Shown here piece by piece: positions 15,576-24,453 of a DNA stretch of 64,000 bases. Each line of letters opens with the position of its first letter. The stretch's first letter is position 1. The notes beneath the pieces were generated by a model. It was not told the DNA's origin, did not search any database, and saw nothing but the letters and a program-made list of their open reading frames with translations. Both the position numbers and the translations under genes were made by a program. The DNA lies in the IMG/VR virus record IMGVR_UViG_3300042868_007959, positions 186,001 through 250,000 of that record; one strand, 5' to 3'. The stretch comes from a virus.

Positions 15576-17279
15576 TTAATTTTTAATAATCATTATATAT
15601 AATTCACCCTGTCTATTAAGGGTTAAGTCGGAAGAAATTAAACCACTCATTGATATACCAGCAGAAGTATTCCTAAAAATTGCTCTAACATCTAAAGTGT
15701 GGTTACCAACACTTAAATTTAATAGTGCCCCCATTGACCAAAGAGCACTCGTCCAACCAGCGTTTACGGTGTTTGGGTTAGTTGTTGTAATTCTTCTAAA
15801 TGATCCGTTTGATAGTGGTCCAACACCATCCACCCATAACGCTATATCTACAGTAAAACTATTGCTCGAACCATTTGAATTTTGCATACCACCTGATGTG
15901 AAAACATAAACTGAACAGTTATTAGGTACAGTTATTGTTTGTGTTAAACCAGGTATTAACTGATAACCAACAGTAGCGTTAGTCATCGTCAGTGTTGATG
16001 TACCATAAGAAGCATAAGTTGTTTGTCCTAATGTACCTACCCCAGCAACTAACTTACCTCCCGTATCGAATGATGCCACTTGAGATGGTGTCCCCGATCT
16101 ATTTGTTACAGTAACAGTAGATGCGGTAGTACTTTGTAACGAAGTATTTCCGTTAACAGTTAAATTTCCTGATACAGTTCCCCCACTTTTATCATACTTA
16201 TTTGAAATATTAGTTTGAATTGTTTGAATAATAGTACAACCACTTAAAGTATCACAAGTTAAACCTTGTTGTGTCGGTATTGTTGAAACCGCATATGAAT
16301 AATGAGTGGACCCTTCCGTAACCAATGTTATTATATGTGCTTGATTACTCGTATTAGTTGCTCTAACTTTCGCAACTATACTATCACTAACCGTTAATGG
16401 TGTTCCACTAAAATAACCATCAGTAAGTTGCATTGATGGATTAGGTGAATTAGTCGTTACAGGTGTGGGGTCGGTTGCGAATAACAACGTTTCAGTCCCA
16501 CCACTTGTTCTTTTATAAACCTCAACAAATATATTAAAAGATGCATTATTATTTTGTTTATAAGAATGTAAATAAAAACTCCAAATACCTCCTGGTAATA
16601 ATGTTCTGTTTAATGGATTTGTTTGAAAAGAGACAATTGTACCAGTTAAACCAGCATTAATTGTCACACCACTTGTTTGTTCAGACGCAGTGCTAGCAGT
16701 TGTACTCAAAAACCTATACCCATTTTTTGGTTGTGATAAGTTTAAGTAAAAAGTTTGACCTCCACCACCACCTCCCGTTGAGCCAGTAAAATTAATACCA
16801 AAATTTGGATATGTTCCATTCACACTTATATTCGTTCCACCTGTTATAGTTACCGTTTGGTCAGGTGATGTATTTACGATGGTTACAAGACCGTTAGTTG
16901 TGTTTGCAGAAATTCCTGTTCCACCTGTTACACCACTTACAGGTAAATTAAAATATGTTGTAGCCGATATTGTTGTTGCGGTTAATCCATTCGTAAATGT
17001 TGTTGGTCCTGTTACAGTTCCACCACTAAACAATGTATCGGCATAATTAGGTACATTTAAATTATTACCTATATATGTAGATGGTCCTGAAGTTCCTGAT
17101 GTGGTTAGAACTAATGATCCACCACCACCTCCTATTGCATTCGCAAGTTGTTGTACTGTTCCCTTATATGATGATCCATATGGATTTTGCGATGTATCAC
17201 CAGTATTAACTATGTGAATTAAATCATTTAAACCTATACTACTAGCAATTAATCTATCGGTTAATCTTTGTTTACTCAT
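15576..17279 (-). CDS. Tail fibre / appendage protein
   Basis: 567 residues, rich in Gly, Thr, Ser and Asn with low charge, as in trimeric beta-structured fibres. The N-terminus (SKQRLTDRLIASSIGLNDLI) is a likely attachment segment. A Gly run follows, then GLTATTISATTYFNLPVSG, a motif shared with the neighbouring 419-residue protein (LTANTISATTYLNLP), and TGGTGISANTTNGLVTIVNT. The C-terminal half is a beta-sandwich-like region that may be the receptor-binding part. It belongs to the appendage gene set and starts right at direct repeat copy 2. Confidence 0.65.
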   Translation of the reverse strand: MSKQRLTDRLIASSIGLNDLIHIVNTGDTSQNPYGSSYKGTVQQLANAIGGGGGSLVLTTSGTSGPSTYIGNNLNVPNYADTLFSGGTVTGPTTFTNGLTATTISATTYFNLPVSGVTGGTGISANTTNGLVTIVNTSPDQTVTITGGTNISVNGTYPNFGINFTGSTGGGGGGQTFYLNLSQPKNGYRFLSTTASTASEQTSGVTINAGLTGTIVSFQTNPLNRTLLPGGIWSFYLHSYKQNNNASFNIFVEVYKRTSGGTETLLFATDPTPVTTNSPNPSMQLTDGYFSGTPLTVSDSIVAKVRATNTSNQAHIITLVTEGSTHYSYAVSTIPTQQGLTCDTLSGCTIIQTIQTNISNKYDKSGGTVSGNLTVNGNTSLQSTTASTVTVTNRSGTPSQVASFDTGGKLVAGVGTLGQTTYASYGTSTLTMTNATVGYQLIPGLTQTITVPNNCSVYVFTSGGMQNSNGSSNSFTVDIALWVDGVGPLSNGSFRRITTTNPNTVNAGWTSALWSMGALLNLSVGNHTLDVRAIFRNTSAGISMSGLISSDLTLNRQGELYIMIIKN

Positions 17280-17289
17280 TTCTTTAATT

Positions 17290-17298
17290 ATAAATATG
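17290..17298 (-). promoter_or_regulatory. CATATTTAT late-type motif before fibre gene
   Basis: Copy of the sheath-gene motif within the direct repeat; it ends 11 bases before the fibre ATG at 17279. Confidence 0.45.
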
Positions 17299-17345
17299 CG
17301 GTTTTTTATGAAAAAATATTTTTTGAGTTTGATAAAATAAATTTA

Positions 17346-17363
17346 GTATGAATTTTATCATAC
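17346..17363. promoter_or_regulatory. Operator-like dyad, copy 2
   Basis: GTATGA, 6 bases, TCATAC, 18 bases before the RHH start. It lacks the third half-site present in copy 1. Confidence 0.6.
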
Positions 17364-17380
17364 TTATATATAAAAAGGAA

Positions 17381-17530
17381 ATGAAGAGGGATAAAAATTT
17401 AAAAATCACGCCTAACACTCACAAATTACTTAAAGATTATTGTGAGGAAAATGGACTTAAGATGTTCTCTTTTGTTGAGAAATTAATAAAGGAAAAGTGT
17501 ATTAAACCTAAAGATATTTATGGTGAATGA
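17381..17530 (+). CDS. Small ribbon-helix-helix DNA-binding protein, copy 2
   Basis: 49 residues from the ATG at 17381; an upstream in-frame start at 17348 falls in the operator and is rejected. The sequence (NLKITPNTHKLLKDYCEENG, LKMFSFVEKLIKEKC) is a close paralogue of copy 1, with differences concentrated at the C-terminus (IKPKDIYGE here). The two proteins may bind each other's operators, since the dyads are identical. Another possibility is a small selfish module that duplicated among the fibre genes. Confidence 0.75.
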   Translation: MKRDKNLKITPNTHKLLKDYCEENGLKMFSFVEKLIKEKCIKPKDIYGE

Positions 17531-17536
17531 AAATCC

Positions 17537-18796
17537 CTAATATAGAGTCCAACCCTGTAAACTACTAATAGACATCTCCACTGAAGATGCAGTGGCACCA
17601 TTAGTTCTTCCTGCCCAAAATGAAAGTAGTGTAGTATTTGATGGTAGGTTTGTTGTTATAGTTCCACTTTCTTGACCCAATTGAGTTGTACCGCTAATAG
17701 AAGTTATTCTCCATTGTACTGTTGATCCACCAAATGCATTATATAATTCCAAAGAATAGAATTTTGTATTGGCAGCACCTGCAGTTCTATTAGATGGGAA
17801 ATTAGTCGCATTTAATGGTATTTTAGTTGCGACACCACTTCCGTCATTATGGAAAATACTCATAAAAGAATCTGCTGGTGCGGAACCGACACCAATAATA
17901 TTTAATAATGAACTTACTGCACTTGCACCTATAAGTGTATCATTTAAAGTACCTGATAAACCTGCAAAAAGAAATGAGTTTGAATTATAAGTAGATTCTG
18001 TACCAAAAGTGAAATTTAAAATTGTATAAAAACCTGTTCCCAAACAAAAATCGGTTGGTGATGCCCCTGCCGAATTTGCACCTCTATATCCACAAGTTGA
18101 GTTTGACGATACGTTACTATTAAAACGACAACGTGGTATTTTTATGGTGCTTGATCCTGCTAAAAAAACAGTTGTTGGTGTACCCATTGCTACACCTGTT
18201 GCTAATCCTGAAACATATACAGTTGTTGTATTAAAACCAAAAGTATAATATCTATCAATATTATAAGCTTGTGGTGTTGTAAGTGAACCATAAGATGAAT
18301 TAAAAGAAGTAGGTAAATTTACATATGTAGTTGCAGATATTGTAGAAAAACCACCATAACCATCTGCCCTAATAAAAGCCGTTTCAGATGATGTGTTATT
18401 TTCAACTATTATATTTTTATCCGTATTACTTCCAGTCCCCCCTTTAAATTGGACACCCCCTAATGTTGAGTTAGTGACAATTTCTGGGTTTACTGAATTA
18501 TTATATGCTTGTTGTAATGTTGTTGTTGATAATGGTAAATTTAAATAAGTTGTTGCGGATATTGTATTAGCCGTTAGACCACCATTAATTACAAAATTAC
18601 CAGTTACTGTATCACCTGTTCTATGTACTCTATCCCAACCAATAGGGATGATATCATTAGCGGTTGTACCTGACGTATATAAAATAACATCTGAGGTATT
18701 TAATGCAATTTCACCTAATTTTATATCACCAGGTAATGGAATTTTACCTGGTACATTAGATCTTTTTAAAAGAAATGTACTCTGTCTTTTAGCCAT
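17537..18796 (-). CDS. Tail fibre / appendage protein
   Basis: 419 residues. The N-terminus LKRSNVPGKIPLPGDIKLGE followed by IALNTSD is a common start of phage fibre and tail-spike proteins, probably the virion attachment domain. It is followed by GDTVTGNFVINGGLTANTIS and two copies of a SATTYxNLP linker (about residues 80 and 155) also found in the 567-residue fibre. The C-terminal part (ILNFTFGTESTYNSNSFLFA and on) resembles a beta-sandwich receptor-binding domain. It stands alone behind RHH copy 2 with its own upstream motif. Confidence 0.65.
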   Translation of the reverse strand: MAKRQSTFLLKRSNVPGKIPLPGDIKLGEIALNTSDVILYTSGTTANDIIPIGWDRVHRTGDTVTGNFVINGGLTANTISATTYLNLPLSTTTLQQAYNNSVNPEIVTNSTLGGVQFKGGTGSNTDKNIIVENNTSSETAFIRADGYGGFSTISATTYVNLPTSFNSSYGSLTTPQAYNIDRYYTFGFNTTTVYVSGLATGVAMGTPTTVFLAGSSTIKIPRCRFNSNVSSNSTCGYRGANSAGASPTDFCLGTGFYTILNFTFGTESTYNSNSFLFAGLSGTLNDTLIGASAVSSLLNIIGVGSAPADSFMSIFHNDGSGVATKIPLNATNFPSNRTAGAANTKFYSLELYNAFGGSTVQWRITSISGTTQLGQESGTITTNLPSNTTLLSFWAGRTNGATASSVEMSISSLQGWTLY

Positions 18797-18837
18797 ATTT
18801 ATGACAATTTTTATAAATCCTAATTAAAGGTAATTAA

Positions 18838-18866
18838 AGCATATGTATGCTATTTTAATAAATATC
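18838..18866 (-). promoter_or_regulatory. Late-type motif and adjacent palindrome before fibre gene
   Basis: GATATTTATT (18858-18866, minus) lies about 60 bases before the ATG at 18796. Just downstream is the dyad AGCATATGTATGCT (18838-18851), a possible operator between promoter and gene. Confidence 0.4.
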
Positions 18867-18876
18867 ATAAAAAATA

Positions 18877-18902
18877 AAAAAGGAAAGATTAACTTTCCTT
18901 TT
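18877..18902 (-). terminator. Terminator after the 405-residue appendage gene
   Basis: On the minus strand AAAGGAAAG pairs with CTTTCCTTT around a 5-base loop, followed by TTTTTATTTTTT. It is 22 bases beyond the stop codon. Confidence 0.85.
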
Positions 18903-18923
18903 ATCTTAATAAAGTATATATGA

Positions 18924-20141
18924 TTAATAAGAACCACCATCTAAAGTGTCAAATTCGGTAAGAACTCTAACACCTTTTATACTACCTGCGGAACCGTTAT
19001 CAGTAACACCCGTACTTCTTATAATTATATCATTTAATTGTGTAATCCACCCTCTATTAGAATATCCTGTTAAAGATGTATATTCTGAAATATTAGGAAC
19101 TTGTGTTGAGGTTAACCCAGTAAGATTTTGTAACCTAACAATATCAAAATTAACATCTCCATTAGAAACACCATTACCATCTTGTATAGCAAAACCTGAA
19201 TTAACAGATGTTAGTGTAGTACTACCAGTTGGGTTATAATTTAATGTTATATTAGGATCCTCAACATATAATTCACTTGTAAAAGCAGATATTGAAGGTC
19301 CAAATACTTTTAAACTACCTTGTATTGTAACATCACCTGAAGCCTCTATATTACCAACACCTAAAGTATTTGTACCATCTTCATATGTAAATTCACTTTC
19401 ATCAACTAACAACCCACCACTACCAACATAAACAACTCTTCCTGATGTTAAATTACTAAATGATAATCCTGAAACAGTATTAATTGATTCGGATAATGGT
19501 AATACACCACCATTTTGTTCAATACTTAATGTATTGGTTGCGGGATTATAAGTAAATCCTGTGACATATGTATCAGTAAAAGTGAGAGAAGATAAACTAA
19601 CTGAATATGGTAAACCCCCATCATTTTTATAAAAATCAATTGAAGTAGTGCCACTATTATATGTACCACCCGTAGTAAAAGTATTTTCTGTAACTAAAAT
19701 AAAAGGACCCCCAGACGGTGATATATTATATTCTAATTGTAGTGTTTGGTTATTGGAGTTATTTGTAGCCCCACTAGTTAAAGTTCCACCAGTAACATAC
19801 GTACCTATTCCTTGAATCGATGATATATCTGCCAATACAAAACCATTTGTTGTACCTGAAAGAAATTTACCTATTAAACCACTACCTGATTGATTTTCAT
19901 ATTTAGTTATTCTATTCCTAATTTTTAACTCATAAAGATTTGATCCTACTTCGAAGAAAGTTGCATTACCTCCCGTACCCGCTGGAGTCCATTCAGATGT
20001 GGATGATGTTACACCTGAGAACATCATTATACCATCCGCAGTGTTTACTATAGGTTCTCCTTTAAGTAATGTTGCCCCCGAAAAAGGTGCATTAGGGACA
20101 GTATTATTTTTTATTACTAATTTAGTCTGTCTATTTGCCAT
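18924..20141 (-). CDS. Appendage / fibre-like structural protein
   Basis: 405 residues. The N-terminus RQTKLVIKNNTVPNAPFSGA, then TLLKGEPIVNTADGIMMFSG, is the same kind of attachment domain as in the 419-residue fibre. Residues about 290-345 (LYVEDPNITLNYNPTGSTTL) correspond to a segment in the 1714-residue fibre (IIRSKDNNIILNYSGTHLTA), so a module is shared. The C-terminus FDTLDGGSY resembles the end of the next protein (DTLMGGTY), perhaps a common docking tail. The start is preceded by an AATATTTATA motif (20156-20164). Confidence 0.6.
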   Translation of the reverse strand: MANRQTKLVIKNNTVPNAPFSGATLLKGEPIVNTADGIMMFSGVTSSTSEWTPAGTGGNATFFEVGSNLYELKIRNRITKYENQSGSGLIGKFLSGTTNGFVLADISSIQGIGTYVTGGTLTSGATNNSNNQTLQLEYNISPSGGPFILVTENTFTTGGTYNSGTTSIDFYKNDGGLPYSVSLSSLTFTDTYVTGFTYNPATNTLSIEQNGGVLPLSESINTVSGLSFSNLTSGRVVYVGSGGLLVDESEFTYEDGTNTLGVGNIEASGDVTIQGSLKVFGPSISAFTSELYVEDPNITLNYNPTGSTTLTSVNSGFAIQDGNGVSNGDVNFDIVRLQNLTGLTSTQVPNISEYTSLTGYSNRGWITQLNDIIIRSTGVTDNGSAGSIKGVRVLTEFDTLDGGSY

Positions 20142-20155
20142 TTTTTATTTTTTTT

Positions 20156-20164
20156 ATAAATATT
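20156..20164 (-). promoter_or_regulatory. AATATTTATA late-type motif
   Basis: In gene direction: AAAATATTTATAAAAAAAAT, 14 bases upstream of the 405-residue gene. Confidence 0.4.
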
Positions 20165-20172
20165 TTATTTTT

Positions 20173-20793
20173 TTAATAAGTACCACCCATTAAAGTATCA
20201 TTTTGTATTATAGAACTATCTGCAGTTATAATTCTTAATTCACTATTACTGTCTAAACCTAAATTTAATGTAGGTGTAGTTACACTAATAGATGAAGTCC
20301 AAACCGTAGAATTACCACTAACAGTATTTATTTCTCTAAATCTTTTTAAATGTGTACCGACATCAGATGTTCCGTCATTAGTAGGTGTTATATTCCCACC
20401 CACTTCAGTATTACCCGTCACCAATAAATCACCATTTATAGTAAAACCAGTAACTTTATTTATTGTTGCGGAAAATTCTGCATTATCACCTCTAGTGATA
20501 ATAAAAGTATTTTTATCATCGTATTCAAAATCTATGACACCCGAAGCTCCAGAAATGATAGTATTTATATTCCTATATTGGACTAATCCCGTCAAATTAT
20601 CAATAACTAATATACGATTAAGTGTGTTGTTATTAGATACGGAATTTAATTTTAATTGATCTTGAACAGTTACGGGGGAACAACCATATATATTACTTGT
20701 CCATATACCTGTACACGCAGTAAGTGTCTCAAACTCATTTGTGTTTGTTACAATATAATTTTGTTTTATATTTGAATTATCACAACTACTCAT
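20173..20793 (-). CDS. Small appendage protein
   Basis: 206 residues, low charge and Thr/Asn-rich, with VNTNEFETLTACTGIWTSNI near the start and LVTGNTEVGGNITPTNDGTS in the middle. The C-terminal DSSIIQNDTLMGGTY resembles the end of the 405-residue protein. The start overlaps the stop of the gp15-like gene by four bases, indicating coupled translation. Probably a structural component of the fibre complex. Confidence 0.5.
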   Translation of the reverse strand: MSSCDNSNIKQNYIVTNTNEFETLTACTGIWTSNIYGCSPVTVQDQLKLNSVSNNNTLNRILVIDNLTGLVQYRNINTIISGASGVIDFEYDDKNTFIITRGDNAEFSATINKVTGFTINGDLLVTGNTEVGGNITPTNDGTSDVGTHLKRFREINTVSGNSTVWTSSISVTTPTLNLGLDSNSELRIITADSSIIQNDTLMGGTY

Positions 20794-21821
20794 AGTATTA
20801 TTCCACTTATTTCTACTTCTGAAGATTTACTAACATCAGTTTTATTAACCTTAATGTATAATTGATCTCCGTTATTTACGGTAAATGGTAAAGTTACTAT
20901 ACTACCATTTTTCTTAAATAAAACTGAATTTGCATTTGTCACTGTTAAATCATTATACGTTGCAGATATATCTATTGGTATTGTGACATTGTTTGTCCCT
21001 GATTTAAAAATAACATTTAAACATATCCCATTATTTTTAGTATCTAAATTAACTTGATACGATGCCCTATATAATTCTTCACTAATTTCGAAAAAATTTA
21101 TTGCTCTACTTATTGCTGGTGTTACTATAAAATCATCTTCGTCTAATAAGTAACCTAACATTTTTATGGTAAATAGTTGAACATAATATTTCCTCTCATC
21201 TAAGTTTGATATCACACTCTCATCACCAATACTATCCATTATTAATGGTATTGGGTGACCGTTAACTTTAATATATTTTTCTAAAGATGAAAAAGAAGTT
21301 AACATTTTTCTATTCATAAAATTTAAATCCCTCATCCTATTACAAAATAATCTAACTTCATACAGAATATCAACTGATACTGGTTGTGGAATTTTATAAA
21401 TATCGAAACCATTTCTATTACCATCCCATGTCGGTATCTTCATATAAGTGAAGGTAGGTCTACCAGGTATATTAAATTTTCCCGCATAATTAGTACCTTG
21501 TTGTGCATCAGGTTTTCTTACTATGGTAATAAATGGTAGTTTTATATTTTTATCTATATCGGTAAATTGCCAAGTTTTAGAGAATTCCGCCCATCTTTGT
21601 GCACTTAAAAATAAAACAGGAACTTTTTCTCCCGCCAAACTTAAATCTATATCATTATTTACATAGTTAATCATTTCACTATCCATATCTTCATGTAAAA
21701 TACCTTTAGGGAGATAAGTTCCTTTATCGGCAATTTCATCAAGTATACTTTGTCTCTGCTCAAAACCTTGTTTATGAGGAGTTATGTTAACATATTTTTT
21801 ATAATTTTTTGGTAAACCCAT
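20790..21821 (-). CDS. Probable tail terminator / sheath stabiliser (T4 gp15-like)
   Basis: 343 residues. The region VPVLFLSAQRWAEFSKTWQF to PFITIVRKPDAQQG, then VSVDILYEVRLFCNRMRDLN, MLTSFSSLEKYIKVNGHPIP and DERKYYVQLFTIKMLGYL, follows the layout of T4 gp15 (conserved Tyr-Glu-Leu strand, the HPIP/NDIP turn and a final helix-strand). gp15 forms the ring at the top of the tail that binds the neck. The C-terminal 75 residues form an extra beta domain (TYNDLTVTNANSVLFKKNGS). The pairing with the gp14-like gene next door supports the call. The similarity is remote and was judged by eye. Confidence 0.55.
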   Translation of the reverse strand: MGLPKNYKKYVNITPHKQGFEQRQSILDEIADKGTYLPKGILHEDMDSEMINYVNNDIDLSLAGEKVPVLFLSAQRWAEFSKTWQFTDIDKNIKLPFITIVRKPDAQQGTNYAGKFNIPGRPTFTYMKIPTWDGNRNGFDIYKIPQPVSVDILYEVRLFCNRMRDLNFMNRKMLTSFSSLEKYIKVNGHPIPLIMDSIGDESVISNLDERKYYVQLFTIKMLGYLLDEDDFIVTPAISRAINFFEISEELYRASYQVNLDTKNNGICLNVIFKSGTNNVTIPIDISATYNDLTVTNANSVLFKKNGSIVTLPFTVNNGDQLYIKVNKTDVSKSSEVEISGIIL

Positions 21822-21822
21822 A

Positions 21823-22335
21823 TTACATTCCGTTAAATTCGTCTAAGTCAGTTGGTACACAAGTTATTGATCGATAAAACCCTTTATACCCACCAATAGT
21901 ATGTGTGTTATCTGAGAATAATTTACCGTCATTTGAAACTGTAAAATATTTAATTTTTGTTTCTGTTTCAGGATACGCAATATAATCACCATAATTAATA
22001 TCTATACCTAATTCATCCAATTGATCTTGATATACACCTAAAGTAATATTACCCCTTTCAAGTAATCTTAATGAACCATCACTGTTATAACTTTTATTGG
22101 TAGGTGTTGCGTAACTAAAACTAACAGGTATTTCTATTGGTGGTTTGAACCTTATTTCGTTCTTACCTGCCTCACCATAAATATCATCATTGGTGGTATC
22201 AACTCTATCGACACGATAAAGAATTACCTTAATATTGATATCTCCTTCTAACCACTCTCTTCCAAAGTCAATTTCTAATTCAAAATCGTCTTGTGAAAAA
22301 AATTTGTTTAATCTTTCTATTGGTACTTTACGCAT
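21823..22335 (-). CDS. Probable neck protein (T4 gp14-like)
   Basis: 170 residues. VILYRVDRVDTTNDDIYGEA, then KPPIEIPVSFSY, and LGIDINYGDYIAYPETETKI recall the T4 gp14 features of a Tyr-Arg strand, an (I/L)(Y/F)GE motif and a GD(Y/L)I(A/Y)(Y/F)P strand. gp14 with gp13 forms the neck that joins head and tail. T4 gp14 is longer (256 residues). It is followed one base later by the gp15-like gene, and gp13 is encoded 3 kb away. The assignment is tentative. Confidence 0.5.
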   Translation of the reverse strand: MRKVPIERLNKFFSQDDFELEIDFGREWLEGDINIKVILYRVDRVDTTNDDIYGEAGKNEIRFKPPIEIPVSFSYATPTNKSYNSDGSLRLLERGNITLGVYQDQLDELGIDINYGDYIAYPETETKIKYFTVSNDGKLFSDNTHTIGGYKGFYRSITCVPTDLDEFNGM

Positions 22336-22357
22336 AATTATTAAATCTTATTTATAG

Positions 22358-22369
22358 ATAAATATTTAT
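22358..22369. promoter_or_regulatory. Overlapping divergent late-type motifs
   Basis: ATAAATATTTATT reads as AATATTTAT in both directions: minus at 22358-22366 for the gp14-like gene, plus at 22361-22369 for the helicase gene. A second minus-strand CATATTTATAATT overlaps the helicase start codon. Confidence 0.35.
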
Positions 22370-22400
22370 TTTTAAGAAAAAATTCCCTATAATTATAAAT

Positions 22401-24194
22401 ATGTTAGATATTAACGATATTAACAATTTGGATTGCGAAAGTTTATTGTCATCATATGAGGGTAAAAACCCTTATATACGTTATATGCGTAAAAAATTAA
22501 CCACTGAAAAGAATTATTTTTTAACCAATAGTCAGTCTAATTATATAAAAAATTACTATTATTGTGAACCTAAAATCATAAATAGGGTTGTTGAGTTAAC
22601 TAACTATTTTTCTGATCAACTTAAAGAAGAACATAAATTAAAAATTACACCTAAAAGAATTTTTATTGACACTCTTTTAGCGGAATCTGATAAGGCAATT
22701 CATGTTCTCTGTAAATTTCATAAGAATCAAGAGGATTTTAAACTGATATGGATACCTGTAACTCAACTTTTAGATGACATTCATTATGAAGAATTAACTA
22801 TCGATGTTGATTTTGAAAAATATAAAGATTTAGATAAAAGAGGTTGGAAGGCATTTAAACATCAAGAAGATGGAATTAAATTTTTAATTAATAATAAAAA
22901 GTGTATTCTTGCTGACGATATGGGATTAGGTAAAACTTATCAGTCAATAGTTGCGGCATTAGAAAGTAATTCTGAAAGAGTTTTAATTATATGTCCTTCA
23001 TCACTTAAAATAAATTGGAAAAGGGAAATTGAAAATTTTTGTGAAGATGTATCTATTATTAATGGTAATCAGTGGAATCCTGAACGTTTTACTATAATTA
23101 ACTACGACATTTTAAAAAATTTCCATACCGTAAAGGAAAGGGGAAAAGAGTATGAAGATTGGGAACTTAGAAAAGAATTACTAGATTTTAATCCTGACTT
23201 AATAATTTTAGATGAGGCTCACTACATAAAAAATCATAAAAGTATAAGGGGGAAAATCATTAAGGATATATCTAAAAGTTTTAACAATGCTAGAGTTTGG
23301 TTATTAACGGGAACACCTATCGCAAATAGACCTATGGATTATTATAATTTATTATCTATAATTGATTCTCCTGTCGCAAACAATTGGGTTCATTTTGCAA
23401 AAACATATTGTGAAGGGATGAGGTTTAAAAAAGGTGGTAAATTTGTATGGGTTACTAAGGGTGCGTCTAATTTAGATGAATTATCTTCTAAAACTAGAAG
23501 AACAATACTTAGAAGAAAAAAGGATGAAGTTTTAGATTTACCTGAAAAATTAATTACACCTGTTTATTTAGAATTACAAAATGTTAATGGATATCGAAAT
23601 GTTTGGGAAGACTATTTAAAAAATAGGAAAATTGATGGTAAGAAGGGTAACCCTGCTAAGGATCTTGTTGAGATGACTCTATTAAGAAGTTTTATCGCAA
23701 TGGAAACTGTACCATACTCAATTGAAAAAGCGGAGGAAGCTTTAGAATTAAATAAAAAGGTTATTATCTTTTGTAATTTCAATGAAGAGATGGATACTTT
23801 TATACGACATTTTGGTAATAAATGTGTTTCAGTAAGAGGTGGGATGACAGATAAACAAAAACAACAGTCAGTAGATAGATTTCAAGAGGACGATAATTGT
23901 ATGGTATTTATAGGACAAATAAAAGCTGCGGGTGTTGGGTTAACTTTAACTAAGGCAGAAATTGTAATTATGAATTCTTTAGATTGGGTACCAGGTAATC
24001 ATGAGCAGGCAGAGGATAGAGCATATAGAATTGGACAAAAAGAAACTGTGAATATTTATTATATGTTGATAGATGAAACTATTGATACTTTAATATGGCA
24101 CATATTAAATGAAAAAAGAAAAATTATCGGAACTATAATGGGTGAAGATGAAATAATAAATGAATTTTTAAAAAATATTGAAAATGGAAAATGA
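22401..24194 (+). CDS. SNF2-family DNA helicase / translocase
   Basis: 597 residues with the full SNF2 set: motif I ADDMGLGKTYQS (about residue 172), Ia LIICPSSLKINW, II DEAHYIKN, III LLTGTPIANRP, IV IIFCNFNEEMDTFI, V GVGLTLTKAE and VI QAEDRAYRIGQKE. These enzymes translocate on double-stranded DNA using ATP and remodel forks or protein-DNA complexes; in a T4-like phage a role in replication, recombination or repair is likely. The first 145 residues are an unassigned domain. The glutaredoxin gene overlaps the last 11 bases. The plus-strand start shares its short upstream region with the divergent gp14-like gene. Confidence 0.93.
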   Translation: MLDINDINNLDCESLLSSYEGKNPYIRYMRKKLTTEKNYFLTNSQSNYIKNYYYCEPKIINRVVELTNYFSDQLKEEHKLKITPKRIFIDTLLAESDKAIHVLCKFHKNQEDFKLIWIPVTQLLDDIHYEELTIDVDFEKYKDLDKRGWKAFKHQEDGIKFLINNKKCILADDMGLGKTYQSIVAALESNSERVLIICPSSLKINWKREIENFCEDVSIINGNQWNPERFTIINYDILKNFHTVKERGKEYEDWELRKELLDFNPDLIILDEAHYIKNHKSIRGKIIKDISKSFNNARVWLLTGTPIANRPMDYYNLLSIIDSPVANNWVHFAKTYCEGMRFKKGGKFVWVTKGASNLDELSSKTRRTILRRKKDEVLDLPEKLITPVYLELQNVNGYRNVWEDYLKNRKIDGKKGNPAKDLVEMTLLRSFIAMETVPYSIEKAEEALELNKKVIIFCNFNEEMDTFIRHFGNKCVSVRGGMTDKQKQQSVDRFQEDDNCMVFIGQIKAAGVGLTLTKAEIVIMNSLDWVPGNHEQAEDRAYRIGQKETVNIYYMLIDETIDTLIWHILNEKRKIIGTIMGEDEIINEFLKNIENGK

Positions 24195-24453
24195 TGTTAG
24201 AGTAAAAGTATTTTCGATGAAAGGTTGCCCTCATTGTGAAAATCTGAAAAATAAATTAAATGAAAACAATATAGATTATATTGAAATCGATATTGATGAG
24301 AATGAAAAGTTATATGAAACCTTTTCTAAAAAGGTTGACAATGAATTTTTACCCGCAATACTAATTGATAGAACCGCATTTGTTCCAGAAAAATCTTTTA
24401 ATACGATTGATGAGGCAGTAGAATTAGTTAAGAACCACTTTCTTCTGGATTAA
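24184..24453 (+). CDS. Glutaredoxin
   Basis: 89 residues from the ATG at 24184; the TTG two codons earlier is less likely. KVFSMKGCPHCENLKNKL contains the redox CPHC motif after the first strand, followed by IDYIEIDIDEN and FLPAILIDRTAFVPEKS with the expected cis-Pro (LPA). It probably supplies electrons to a phage or host ribonucleotide reductase. It overlaps the helicase gene and its 3' end overlaps the convergent gene at 24428 by 26 bases. Confidence 0.88.
   Translation: MENDVRVKVFSMKGCPHCENLKNKLNENNIDYIEIDIDENEKLYETFSKKVDNEFLPAILIDRTAFVPEKSFNTIDEAVELVKNHFLLD

Larger units (their letters stand above)
17278..17413 (+). repeat. Direct repeat copy 2
   Basis: This 136-base copy matches 14955-15101 exactly apart from an 11-base gap. 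Same orientation as copy 1, so the two bracket a 2.3-kb segment holding RHH copy 1, the 108-residue gene and the 567-residue fibre gene. Confidence 0.95.

Noticed and set aside
17348-17380. Longer start for RHH copy 2
   Set aside because: It lies within the operator dyad, has no equivalent in copy 1, and the conserved protein starts at 17381.
14955-17413. Direct repeats as ends of an insertion sequence
   Set aside because: There is no transposase between them, no terminal inverted repeats, and the enclosed genes are phage appendage genes.
22388-22402. Classical T4 late promoter TATAAATA before the SNF2 gene
   Set aside because: It overlaps the start codon itself, so it cannot drive that gene; on the minus strand it fits the motif for the divergent gp14-like gene.
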